From positions 1 through 64,000 of the forward strand of contig NZ_FNVP01000010.1 of the NCBI RefSeq assembly GCF_900108015.1: a stretch of 64,000 nt of DNA, written 5' to 3'. Position 1 is the stretch's first letter. Every line of letters starts with the position of its first letter. The DNA comes from Flavobacterium urumqiense. Lineage in GTDB: Bacteria; Bacteroidota; Bacteroidia; Flavobacteriales; Flavobacteriaceae. The notes below the pieces were generated by a model that saw only the letters and a list, made by a program, of their open reading frames with translations, did no database searches and was not told the DNA's origin. A program made the translations under genes and the position numbers. Of this stretch, positions 35,035 to 43,902 are shown one piece after another.

Positions 35035-36081
35035 ATGAATACAATCACTTACATGAACGTACATAATTATTTTAAACTGAATGGATTTCATTTGGATCGA
35101 AAGGATTTATGCAGAGTAGCCTATAGTTTTATAAAAGAAGGTGAAGAATATGAAAAGTCTGTCGGCGATTTTATTTTGGATTGGTTTGATACCAAATCAT
35201 ATCTTGAGCTAAATACTTCTGGGACAACTGGTACTCCAAAAATTATTAGAATCGAAAAGCAAGCTATGGTAAATTCAGCACTGGCAACGGGTGATTTTTT
35301 CAATTTGAATCCTGGAGACAAAGCATTACATTGTCTACCAACTAAATATATTGCCGGGAAAATGATGTTTGTAAGGAGTTTTATTTTGGGACTTGATATG
35401 GACTTTGTAGCTCCCAGTTCACATCCTCTGCTGCATAATGATACTAAATATGATTTTGTTGCGATGGTTCCTCTACAAGCTCAAAATTCTTTGCTTGAAT
35501 TGAAAAATGTTAAAAAAATGATTGTTGGCGGTGCTAAAATGAGTAAATCTTTAGAAAAAAGTCTTTTAAAGTTAAATACAGAAACATACGAAACTTATGG
35601 TATGACGGAGACCATAACGCATATCGCAGGCAAAAAAATAGGAGAAAAATATTTCACTATTTTACCTAATATTAAAATTTCTCAGGACGATAGAAATTGT
35701 TTAGTGATTGATGCACCTAAAATTTCAAACGAAACTATTGTTACTAATGATTTAGTGGAATTAATAAATGAAAATCAATTTGGATATTTAGGTCGAATTG
35801 ATAACGTGATCAATAGCGGGGGAATTAAATTGATTCCGGAACAAATTGAAGATAAATTATCCAATAAAATTCATTCAAGATTTTTTGTAACTGGAATTCA
35901 CGACCCTGTTTTGGGAGAAAAACTAATAGTAGTTATTGAAGGTGAGAAACAGGATTTAGACGAAAGTACTTTTGATGATTTAGATAAATATGAAAAACCC
36001 AAAGAAATATTTTATGTTTCAAAATTCATTGAAACACAAAATGGAAAAATAAAAAGAAAAGAAATTCAAGAAAGTCTTTAG
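35035..36081 (+). CDS. menE: AMP-binding enzyme, probable o-succinylbenzoate-CoA ligase
   Basis: The 348-residue protein is a compact adenylate-forming enzyme: LNTSGTTGTPK at about 60-70 (AMP-binding P-loop), YETYGMTETITHIA, YLGRIDNVINSGGIKLIPE and the catalytic lysine near the end in NGKIKRKEI. The short length and sequence fit flavobacterial MenE, which activates o-succinylbenzoate in menaquinone synthesis. The other men genes are not in this window. A second ATG at 35053 is an equally possible start. Confidence 0.85.
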   Translation: MNTITYMNVHNYFKLNGFHLDRKDLCRVAYSFIKEGEEYEKSVGDFILDWFDTKSYLELNTSGTTGTPKIIRIEKQAMVNSALATGDFFNLNPGDKALHCLPTKYIAGKMMFVRSFILGLDMDFVAPSSHPLLHNDTKYDFVAMVPLQAQNSLLELKNVKKMIVGGAKMSKSLEKSLLKLNTETYETYGMTETITHIAGKKIGEKYFTILPNIKISQDDRNCLVIDAPKISNETIVTNDLVELINENQFGYLGRIDNVINSGGIKLIPEQIEDKLSNKIHSRFFVTGIHDPVLGEKLIVVIEGEKQDLDESTFDDLDKYEKPKEIFYVSKFIETQNGKIKRKEIQESL

Positions 36082-36100
36082 ACAAATTTTTGAACCGTGA

Positions 36101-36137
36101 AAAAAGCATCCGTTAGTAGTATCGTGATGCTTTTTTT
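36101..36137 (+). terminator. Terminator after menE
   Basis: AAAAAGCATC (36101-36110) and GATGC followed by seven T (36126-36137), with two more pairs (CG/CG) toward the loop. Confidence 0.8.
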
Positions 36138-36145
36138 ATGGTTTA

Positions 36146-36560
36146 TTATTTTTGCATTTTAAAATAGTAATCTTCTGAATGTTTTCCGCTGCCGTAAAAT
36201 AGGAAAAACGGATCAATTGCAAATGTAACTACTGCTAAAAATAGATTTTGAGAATGCACTTCTGCTATAAAATTTATAATTGCGACTGCTGCCAAAATGG
36301 GTACTTGTGCAATGATTGCCCATCAGCTCAATAAATCAAAAGCAATTATCCCAACTGCCATAGGAGCTGGAACAGTATAATGTATTAGAAACATTCCGCC
36401 TCCTATTTTGTCAATAGTGGATATTAAATCCGCTAGATATTGAATGTTGATTATAAACGAATTTCTTTTTATAAAAAATACCAAGCGCTATTTGCAACAA
36501 ATCAATAGCTAAATAAGTGTGGGTATTAGCCCCTTTATTTAATTCTTTTACGCTGCTCAT
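36146..36560 (-). pseudogene. DoxX-like membrane protein pseudogene
   Basis: From the ATG at 36560 the minus strand reads MSSVKELNKGANTHTYLAID and LLQIALGIF. A frameshift in a T-run follows, and then YLADLISTIDKIGGGMFLIH, a TGA in place of a residue before WAIIAQVPIL, and finally FFLFYGSGKHSEDYYFKMQK to a TAA at 36146. The blocks line up with a DoxX-type four-helix membrane protein common in Bacteroidota. One frameshift and one stop make it a recent pseudogene. The end of the protein is still well conserved. Confidence 0.65.
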
Positions 36561-36687
36561 AATATTTACTTTTAAAAATCACATCCTGAGATATTAATTT
36601 GTAGTGACCTATAAAATATTGTGAGTAAAACAGAATGTAGTATTTTTTACTAAAAAGTATAATTTTAAAACAAACAGGAAGGTATTT

Positions 36688-37287
36688 TTATTTATAAAAG
36701 GAATAATTAAATTTCAGTCCAAGCGTATTTTCTGCATGGCCATGTGCTATGAAATTTGTTAAATTTAAAGATATATTGTATTTATTTTTAGAAAAATATT
36801 TTCCTAAATAGATTCCAGAACAAGAACCAAAACGTGTAGGACCATTGTATTCGTCAACAAAACCTAATCCAATTTTTGGGTCCTCGTCAGAGATCGCATA
36901 ACCAACACCGCTTTCGGCTCCTAAACACCAATTTGATTTTAAGTTAAATTGTATATTAGGCTTAATAGCAAACAGACTGAAATTTCTATAAAGAGCTCTT
37001 TCTTTTACGGTACTTTCAGCAGGTACAGCCGGATGGGTTTTTTTAGTAAACCGATAATCATACTCCGCTCTGAGGCCAAACTCAGTTGTGGGTGTAATCT
37101 TTTCTGCAATTCTTAGATTAACACCAATTCCGAGCCTATGGGACCGATACATTTGTATATGAACAGGTAACGATATATTAATGCCGGATTCTAATGTAAA
37201 TGAATTGTCCGATTCTTTTTGTGCAAATCCAAACTGGACAATTATAAGAAACATTATCGTTATGGTATGATCTAAAATATTTTTCAT
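36688..37287 (-). CDS. Small outer-membrane beta-barrel protein
   Basis: The 199-residue protein has a signal peptide (ending VQFGFAQ) and a mature part of alternating beta-strands with a C-terminal aromatic strand (NTLGLKFNYSFYK). It looks like an eight-stranded outer-membrane barrel. No family or function is recognised. It has its own transcription unit between a DoxX pseudogene and an S41 peptidase. Confidence 0.75.
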   Translation of the reverse strand: MKNILDHTITIMFLIIVQFGFAQKESDNSFTLESGINISLPVHIQMYRSHRLGIGVNLRIAEKITPTTEFGLRAEYDYRFTKKTHPAVPAESTVKERALYRNFSLFAIKPNIQFNLKSNWCLGAESGVGYAISDEDPKIGLGFVDEYNGPTRFGSCSGIYLGKYFSKNKYNISLNLTNFIAHGHAENTLGLKFNYSFYK

Positions 37288-37516
37288 TTTTTATTGGAAT
37301 TAAAATTTAGCTTTTAGCAAAAAAAAAATATTTTATAAAAAAATGATGAGGTACAATTTAAGGTATTGCTTTTACCAAATAATAATCAAAGATACAAAGA
37401 ACAATTTCGTTAAGTCTTTATTAATCATATTTTTATATGAAATATTTAGATGTTTTTTTTTATTTTTTAAAAATAAATTTTAAAATTTTTTGACAGTTGC
37501 TAGATTTTTTATGAAG

Positions 37517-39100
37517 TTATTTTGTTTTAGGAATTTCTGAAAGAGTTGACTTGACATCATTCAAAATCCAATCCATTTCTGGATCATTTCCTTTAATTCG
37601 GTCTTGCAATGTTGGGATGATTGTTACATCTGGAAAAATACCTCTACCGTTAATTTCTGTTTTATAATGAGGAGCTATCAACATCAAACCTATCCTAATT
37701 TTTAATTCAGAGTTGGGTAATTTTACAAGAGGCATAAACCCCGCTACAGTTCCATTATAGGCTCCTCCCGTTTCTTCTCCTACAAAAGTGGCTCTTTTTG
37801 AACCTTTTAAATTTGAGGAAATGATGCTGGAAGCCGAAAAACTCATTCCATTAATAAGTACATAGACCTTTCCTTTGAAAGAATTTTTATTTACTTTTTG
37901 GGGTTTTGTTTGTGTTGCATAAATATTTTTTCCATTATTATCCTCATGAACGGTCAAAAGTAAATAAGTGTAGAGTAATGGAGAAAAAATAGTTTTTATA
38001 GTTTTTACTGCGAAAGTACCCCCATTAAAATAGGCTCCTCCGAATAGACTCGATTTTGATACTACTTCAGATTTATCCAAAAATACAAAAGTTGAATCTG
38101 ATAGATAAGAGTATAAATTGTTGATTTCAGTTACACGACCACCGCCATTATCTCTCAGATCAAGTACAAATGTGGTTGATTTATAGTTCTGAATTGTACT
38201 GAAGCTTTCTTTATAAAAAGTTCTAAAGTCCCCAATCTTAAATCCTCTGATTTTCATTATGGCAACGCTGCTGTCTTTTTCTTCAAAATGCAGGTTTCGG
38301 TTGTAATTTTTTAAATCTGAATTATAACCATTAACTATTTTCTTCTTTTTTATTGCTTTTAATTTTGCTCTTTCAATCTCCGTTAGCCTTTTTTTGACTT
38401 TCTTATTTTTCTTTTCAGTGGTGTCATCTTTTTGTCTTTTGATTGTAACTACCTTTAAACTGTCATTAAATTTTAAATTAAATCTAAGACTGTCCTTTAT
38501 GCCATTTTGAGTAGTGAAAAAAGAGGAAAATCTTTTGCCTGAACTGCGTGTTTTTAAAGTAGTATTATAACCATCGGAAGTATAGAATTTATTGTATTCC
38601 TGAATTAAATCTTTTGGTTTTGTTCCGTTTATATCAACAATTTCGGTTCCTGCTTTTATGCTTTTGTCATAAGACTTATTTTTTATGACATATAGCTTAT
38701 CATTGAAATAATCAAGATCAAATTGTGAAAATGGTCCAGTTCCTTTTTTAAGAAGTGCTTTGGTTTCTTTTTTTGTTTTTAATTTGGTGGCAGGATATAG
38801 AAACATATGACCTTGTCTTACCGCTGCAATCACAGGACTCAGTTTCTTGTAAAACTTTAAACTGGTCATTGGATTTCGAATAGTCGTTTTTAAACTATCG
38901 AATTTATAATCAAGATCTTTTTTAGAAATGTACCAGTATAAATTGGGATGTAATCGCTGCAGTTTTTTATAAGTAAAATCGACATCAGATTTTAAATCTT
39001 CTTCAGAAATTAAATCATTTAAATGTTTGTTGTGATTTTTAATAGAAGTGCATTGAAAAAATAATAATGAGACAAGAACTAGAATAAATATTTTTTTCAT
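37517..39100 (-). CDS. S41-family peptidase-like lipoprotein
   Basis: The 527-residue protein has a lipoprotein signal (LVSLLFFQCTS). Its C-terminal half is an S41 (Tsp-like) catalytic domain: FVLDLRDNGGGRV, then VLINGMSFSASSII with the nucleophilic serine, and FVGEETGGAYNGT, where a usual lysine position is not obvious. A highly charged lysine-rich stretch at about 235-260 (KKNKKVKKRLTEIERAK) is a probable inserted linker. It probably cleaves envelope proteins or C-terminal tails. Gene order shows no partner. Confidence 0.85.
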   Translation of the reverse strand: MKKIFILVLVSLLFFQCTSIKNHNKHLNDLISEEDLKSDVDFTYKKLQRLHPNLYWYISKKDLDYKFDSLKTTIRNPMTSLKFYKKLSPVIAAVRQGHMFLYPATKLKTKKETKALLKKGTGPFSQFDLDYFNDKLYVIKNKSYDKSIKAGTEIVDINGTKPKDLIQEYNKFYTSDGYNTTLKTRSSGKRFSSFFTTQNGIKDSLRFNLKFNDSLKVVTIKRQKDDTTEKKNKKVKKRLTEIERAKLKAIKKKKIVNGYNSDLKNYNRNLHFEEKDSSVAIMKIRGFKIGDFRTFYKESFSTIQNYKSTTFVLDLRDNGGGRVTEINNLYSYLSDSTFVFLDKSEVVSKSSLFGGAYFNGGTFAVKTIKTIFSPLLYTYLLLTVHEDNNGKNIYATQTKPQKVNKNSFKGKVYVLINGMSFSASSIISSNLKGSKRATFVGEETGGAYNGTVAGFMPLVKLPNSELKIRIGLMLIAPHYKTEINGRGIFPDVTIIPTLQDRIKGNDPEMDWILNDVKSTLSEIPKTK

Positions 39101-39113
39101 ATTGTTTATTTTT

Positions 39114-39174
39114 GTCCCAGTTTTTAGTTTTAGTGAGCATAAGACCAGTAGAATACTAAAATGAAAACTGGGAC
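39114..39174. repeat. Two-part intergenic hairpin between S41 and carboxylase genes
   Basis: Outer arms GTCCCAGTTTT (39114-39124) and AAAACTGGGAC (39164-39174), plus inner arms TTTTAGT (39128-39134) and ACTAAAA (39155-39161). It lies in the 85-base gap between two minus-strand genes and has no T-run on the correct side, so a leader structure or processing site is more likely than a simple terminator. Confidence 0.65.
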
Positions 39175-39185
39175 TAAAAACTTTT

Positions 39186-40814
39186 TTATACTTGAATTAC
39201 TCCTAAGTTAAACTTTTTTTCAATAGGCGAGTGGTTTGCCGCTTCAATTCCCATAGAAATCCAAGTTCGAGTGTCCAAAGGATCAATTATAGCGTCTGTC
39301 CACAAACGAGAGGCTGCATAATAGGGAGAAACTTGCTCGTCATATCTTGCTTTGATTTTGTCAAAAAGGGCTTTCTCTTTGGCTTCATCAACTATTTCTC
39401 CTTTTGCTTTAAGCGAAGAAGCTTCAATTTGTGCCAATACTTTTGCAGCTTGTGTTCCGCCCATAACGGCTAATTCAGCACTTGGCCAAGCAAAAATTAA
39501 TCTTGGGTCATACGCTTTTCCACACATAGCATAATTTCCGGCACCATATGAATTTCCTACAATAACAGTAAATTTGGGAACAACCGAATTAGAAACAGCA
39601 TTCACCATTTTAGCCCCATCTTTAATAATTCCGCCATGTTCTGATTTAGATCCAACCATAAAACCAGTAACATCTTGAACGAATATTAAAGGGATTTTCT
39701 TTTGATTACAATTTGCGATAAATCGAGTAGCTTTATCTGCACTATCCGAATAGATTACGCCTCCAAACTGCATTTCACCATTTTTAGTTTTCACCACTTT
39801 TCGTTGATTAGCAACAATTCCCACTGCCCAACCATCAATTCTGGCATAACCAGTAATAATGGTTTGACCGTAACCGTCTTTGTACGCCTCAAACTCAGAA
39901 TTGTCAACCAAACGATTAATGATTTCCATCATATCATATTGTTCATTTCTAGCTTTTGGCAAAATACCATAAATATCATTTTCGTCTAATGCTGGTTTTA
40001 CTGCTTTTACTCTGCTATAGCCTGCCTTGTCGAAATCACCAATTTTATCAACTATATTTTTTATTTTGTCTAATGCGTCTTTGTCATCTTTAGCTTTATA
40101 ATCCGTAACACCCGAAATTTCGCAGTGTGTACTTGCTCCGCCCAATGTTTCATTATCGATGCTTTCGCCAATGGCTGCTTTGACTAAATAGCTTCCTGCT
40201 AAGAAAATACTTCCTGTTTTTTCTACAATCAAAGCTTCATCACTCATAATTGGCAGATAAGCTCCACCGGCAACGCAACTTCCCATAACAGCAGCAATTT
40301 GGGTGATTCCCATACTACTCATTTGAGCATTATTTCTAAAAATGCGACCAAAATGTTCTTTGTCAGGAAAAATTTCATCTTGCAAAGGCAAATACACACC
40401 GGCACTATCTACTAAATAGATAATTGGTAATCTATTTTCCATTGCGATTTCCTGAGCACGTAAGTTTTTCTTAGCGGTAATTGGAAACCAAGCACCCGCT
40501 TTTACGGTAGCATCATTGGCCACCACAATGCATTGTTTTCCTCTGATATATCCTATTTTCACAACAACTCCACCCGAAGGGCAACCGCCATGTTCAGCAT
40601 ACATTCCTTCACCAACAAATGCTCCAATTTCTATACTTTTAGCTTTGGGATCCAGCAAATAATCAATGCGTTCCCGAGCAGTCATTTTACCTTCGTTATG
40701 TAATTTTTGAATGCGTTTTTCACCACCGCCCAATTTCACCAGGCTTAATTTTTGGCGTAATGCTGAAAGTAAAAGTTTATTGTGGTCTTCGTTTTTATTG
40801 AAGTTCAAATCCAT
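39186..40814 (-). CDS. Acyl-CoA carboxylase carboxyltransferase (beta) subunit
   Basis: The 542-residue protein is a biotin-dependent carboxyltransferase. It has KMTARERIDYLLD near the N-terminus, GGCPSGGVVVKIGYIRG, the acyl-CoA oxyanion motifs VDSAGVYLPLQDEIFP and GSCVAGGAYLPIMSD, and FVQDVTGFMVGSKSEHGG in the C-terminal half. The wording is closest to methylcrotonyl-CoA carboxylase beta subunits, so leucine degradation is likely; propionyl-CoA is an alternative. The biotin carboxylase partner is not adjacent. Confidence 0.9.
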   Translation of the reverse strand: MDLNFNKNEDHNKLLLSALRQKLSLVKLGGGEKRIQKLHNEGKMTARERIDYLLDPKAKSIEIGAFVGEGMYAEHGGCPSGGVVVKIGYIRGKQCIVVANDATVKAGAWFPITAKKNLRAQEIAMENRLPIIYLVDSAGVYLPLQDEIFPDKEHFGRIFRNNAQMSSMGITQIAAVMGSCVAGGAYLPIMSDEALIVEKTGSIFLAGSYLVKAAIGESIDNETLGGASTHCEISGVTDYKAKDDKDALDKIKNIVDKIGDFDKAGYSRVKAVKPALDENDIYGILPKARNEQYDMMEIINRLVDNSEFEAYKDGYGQTIITGYARIDGWAVGIVANQRKVVKTKNGEMQFGGVIYSDSADKATRFIANCNQKKIPLIFVQDVTGFMVGSKSEHGGIIKDGAKMVNAVSNSVVPKFTVIVGNSYGAGNYAMCGKAYDPRLIFAWPSAELAVMGGTQAAKVLAQIEASSLKAKGEIVDEAKEKALFDKIKARYDEQVSPYYAASRLWTDAIIDPLDTRTWISMGIEAANHSPIEKKFNLGVIQV

Positions 40815-40924
40815 GATGAAATAGTTGTTAAATAATTAGCGCTAAAGTAAAAAATTTATTGAGATAAATCTTTTAAACGCTATTAGTTTAGAAATAAAAT
40901 TGATTGTATTATTGGTATTATAGC

Positions 40925-40954
40925 AAAAAAACAGAGTTTAAGTTCTGTTTTTTT
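40925..40954. terminator. Terminator of the lpxD transcript
   Basis: AAAAAAACAGA (40925-40935) and TCTGTTTTTTT (40944-40954) with an 8-base loop, just downstream of the lpxD stop on the minus strand. Confidence 0.78.
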
Positions 40955-40980
40955 ATGAATTTAACAAAAAATATAATTAG

Positions 40981-41979
40981 TTATTTTTTTGAATCGTTAA
41001 CCATTCTTTTTAAAATTGCCCATTGTTTTAAAGCATCACGTGCTTCGACAGCAGGATATCCCAGCATGGTTTTCCCTGCAGGAATATCTCCCGTAACACC
41101 AGAACCAGCGCCTACAACGGCACCATCGCCAATTGTTGTGTGGTCTTTTATAGAAGCGCTTCCGCCTATAATTACACCATTTCCCAAAGTTACGGACCCT
41201 GCCAATCCACTGTTTCCAGCCATAATGCAAAATTTCCCCAATTTACTATTGTGCCCTATTTGAACTAAATTATCAATTTTACAACCATCACCTAAAATTG
41301 TAGAACTGAATTTTCCTCGGTCAACGCAAGTATTAGCGCCAATTTCAACACCATTACCTATAATTACATTTCCAATTTGTGGGATTTTTACCAAACCTCT
41401 TTCAGGATCAGGGCGAAAACCAAAACCATCCGCACCAATAGTTGCATTGGGGTGTATAATGCAATCGTTCCCTATGTGACAACGCTCTCGGATTACCGTC
41501 CCAGACCAGATTACAGTGTTTTTTCCTAGAGTACATTCGTCTAGAATAGTGACATTTGGATATATTGTTGAATTGTCTCCAAGAACAACTTTAGGTCCTA
41601 TATAACATCCTGCACCAATTCGAACGCCATTACAAATAATTGCGGTGTCATCTACAACTGCTGTCGGATGAATATCAATATTAAATAAGGGGGTTGGAGG
41701 TGCAAAAAGAGCTAAAACTTGTGACATAGCCAGATCTGCATTTTTAACTTTTATGAAAGCCCTATTTTCTCCTGGTTCTATCGAAATATCCTCATTTACA
41801 ACCGCTACTGCAGCTTTAGAAGTTGCCCAAAATTTTTCATATTTTTTGTTTCCAATAAAAGAAATTTCGGATTCATTAGCCACTTCAAGTTGTTCAGGAG
41901 CAGTGATGTTTTGGAAAATTTGCCCGACAATTTCCCCTTTTAAAATTTCATTTATTTCTTGGATTGAATAGGATTTCAT
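40981..41979 (-). CDS. lpxD: UDP-3-O-acylglucosamine N-acyltransferase
   Basis: The ATG at 41979 gives 332 residues beginning MKSYSIQEINEILKGE; the frame extends upstream to 42108 without homology. The N-terminal uridine-binding domain is followed by a left-handed beta-helix of hexapeptide repeats (for example IHPTAVVDDTAIICNGVRIG and VQIGHNSKLG with the catalytic histidine). LpxD transfers the N-linked 3-hydroxyacyl chain in lipid A synthesis. It stands alone here, away from other lpx genes. Confidence 0.92.
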   Translation of the reverse strand: MKSYSIQEINEILKGEIVGQIFQNITAPEQLEVANESEISFIGNKKYEKFWATSKAAVAVVNEDISIEPGENRAFIKVKNADLAMSQVLALFAPPTPLFNIDIHPTAVVDDTAIICNGVRIGAGCYIGPKVVLGDNSTIYPNVTILDECTLGKNTVIWSGTVIRERCHIGNDCIIHPNATIGADGFGFRPDPERGLVKIPQIGNVIIGNGVEIGANTCVDRGKFSSTILGDGCKIDNLVQIGHNSKLGKFCIMAGNSGLAGSVTLGNGVIIGGSASIKDHTTIGDGAVVGAGSGVTGDIPAGKTMLGYPAVEARDALKQWAILKRMVNDSKK

Positions 41980-42158
41980 TAAGCGTAGATTGGATTGTTT
42001 AGTTATAGTCATCAAATAAAACAAATTGGGTTTATAATTCCTAATCTTTCGCAATTCTTTAACACGATTACAAGTGGCATTTATATAACCAAAAAAAAAA
42101 GAGATCAAATAACAGTTTTAAACAATTATTTTTGTCGGTTAATATGCGCTAATATATT

Positions 42159-42900
42159 ATGAAATTACGACATATAAAGTTCTTAATTTTTACACTTTTA
42201 TTTTCTAATTTTACTGCAAATGCTTAAATGCAGGCTTTCTTTAATAAGAAAAAGGCAACTCCGTAATATGACAGAGCGTTGGGAATTAATTACAGCGGAA
42301 CTTAGCGGAACCTTTTTACAAACACCCGATAAACCTTTGTATGTTTTACCGTTGCACTAAACTGATTCCTTGATGAACAACCCATTTCTGGAAATGTAGA
42401 TCCTAATTATATTGCAACAACAAGAGTTAATTATAAGAGTGTTGAATCTAAATTTCAATTGAGTTTTAAGACTAAAGTATTGCAGAAATTTTTTCGGGGA
42501 CATATTGATTTCTGGGTGGCTTATACCGAAATATCATACTGGCAAATTTACAATACCAATTTATTACGCCCTTTCAGGGAAGTTAATTATGAACCGGAAT
42601 TAATTCTGAATTTCCCTGTGAAGTTTAAACTTTTTGGGTTAAATATACGCATGATAGGTATGGCAATAAATCATGAATCAAATTGGAACAGTGATCCTTA
42701 TTCACTAAGCTGGAACAGAATTATTTTTCATGCTGGATTTTTAAACAATCATTTGAGTATTTACAGTAGACCTTGGCTCATTTTATCAGCAGCAAAAAAC
42801 GACAATCCTGATATTGCATAATATATAGGTCGAGGCGATCTTAAATCATTTGCAGACAGCTATAGGTGTTGGAGTTTCTTTGATTGAATGGTTGTAAGTG
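42159..42900 (+). pseudogene. Outer-membrane phospholipase A (pldA-like) pseudogene
   Basis: The start (MKLRHIKFLIFTLLFSNFT, then a stop) is a signal peptide remnant. Later frames give TERWELITAELSGTFL, then from 42459 a long intact piece (VLQKFFRGHIDFWVAYTEIS, FREVNYEPELILNFPVKF, AINHESNWNSDPYSLSWNRI) and a final fragment YIGRGDLKSFAD. The INHESN and SDPYS motifs hold the active-site histidine and serine of OMPLA. Several stops and frameshifts break the gene. The glycine usual after INHxSN has become Trp. Original function: release of fatty acids from outer-membrane phospholipid. Confidence 0.75.
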
Positions 42901-43046
42901 TGTAAATTAGTACTTTAAAAATGCGTGCTTCGCAAATGTAATGGTTTTGCGATAATTTGTTTATGTTTGTTAAAGAGCGTAAAATCGAATTTACAATGCT
43001 AACACTATTTTCTAGTTAGCTTTTAAATAATAAACCTACCATAAAA

Positions 43047-43763
43047 ATGAAACTATTAGACGGATTTTTGTTTTTACCTGTTATACTACTTTTTTCTATT
43101 AATCTGCAGTCTCAAACAAATAATAGTATTATTGAAAATGCATTATTAATTGCTGAGAATAATAAAAAAAAATTAGAAAATAGTGAACAATTGTTGGTGG
43201 TGTACAATTATCAACCAGAAAATTATAGCGCTGTTCTTGTAGCTTTAGAGAGAAAAGACAGGAATTGGGTTGTAAAAGATAATCCGATAGAAGCTGGTAT
43301 TGGTAAAAATGGATTTGCACCACCACTTAATAAACTTGAAGGTGACGGCAAGTCCCCAACTGGTATATTTCGTTTGGGAAAATTATTTACCTATGAAAAA
43401 CAAGTAAACACATTATTGGAATACCAACAAACGACTAAAGAAGATAAATGGATTGATGATCCAAATTCGAAGGATTATAATACCTTTATCAGAGGTTCTA
43501 CCAATGCGAAATCTTATGAAAATCTATTATTGAAAAGTGATGCCTATAAGTACTGTATGGTCATAGAATATAATATTAACCCAGTTGTTAAAGGAAAAGG
43601 AAGTGCTATCTTTTTTCATTTAGGTGTAAAAAAACCATATTTTACTGCTGGGTGTGTTGCAATTAATGAGGAAAATATGAAGTTGATAGTAAATTGGTTA
43701 GATCCCAAACGAAACCCGACAATTATTATGGGTAATTTTAATGTTTTGAAAAAGGGTCTTTAA
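43047..43763 (+). CDS. L,D-transpeptidase (YkuD-like) family protein
   Basis: The 238-residue protein has a signal peptide (ending INLQSQ) and a catalytic domain with EGDGKSPTGIFRLG, IFFHLG (His191) and YFTAGCVAI (Cys203), the HxnC arrangement of YkuD-type enzymes with FTAGC instead of SHGC. Such proteins crosslink or trim peptidoglycan or attach proteins to it. It stands alone between the pldA-like pseudogene and prfB. Confidence 0.85.
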   Translation: MKLLDGFLFLPVILLFSINLQSQTNNSIIENALLIAENNKKKLENSEQLLVVYNYQPENYSAVLVALERKDRNWVVKDNPIEAGIGKNGFAPPLNKLEGDGKSPTGIFRLGKLFTYEKQVNTLLEYQQTTKEDKWIDDPNSKDYNTFIRGSTNAKSYENLLLKSDAYKYCMVIEYNINPVVKGKGSAIFFHLGVKKPYFTAGCVAINEENMKLIVNWLDPKRNPTIIMGNFNVLKKGL

Positions 43764-43807
43764 ATTGTACTTAAACTTCTAAATATTAATTTTTTCAAAT
43801 TCAAAAA

Positions 43808-43852
43808 AAAATCCCCTTAAATATTTCGAATAACGAAAGTTAAGGGGATTTT
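43808..43852. terminator. Bidirectional terminator between L,D-transpeptidase and prfB
   Basis: AAAATCCCCTTAA (43808-43820) and TTAAGGGGATTTT (43840-43852), with an inner TTTCG/CGAAA stem near the loop. Confidence 0.88.
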
Positions 43853-43902
43853 ATTACTTATTTTATCTTTTGAAGAACTCACTTTTCACTGAAAACTGAA
43901 TA

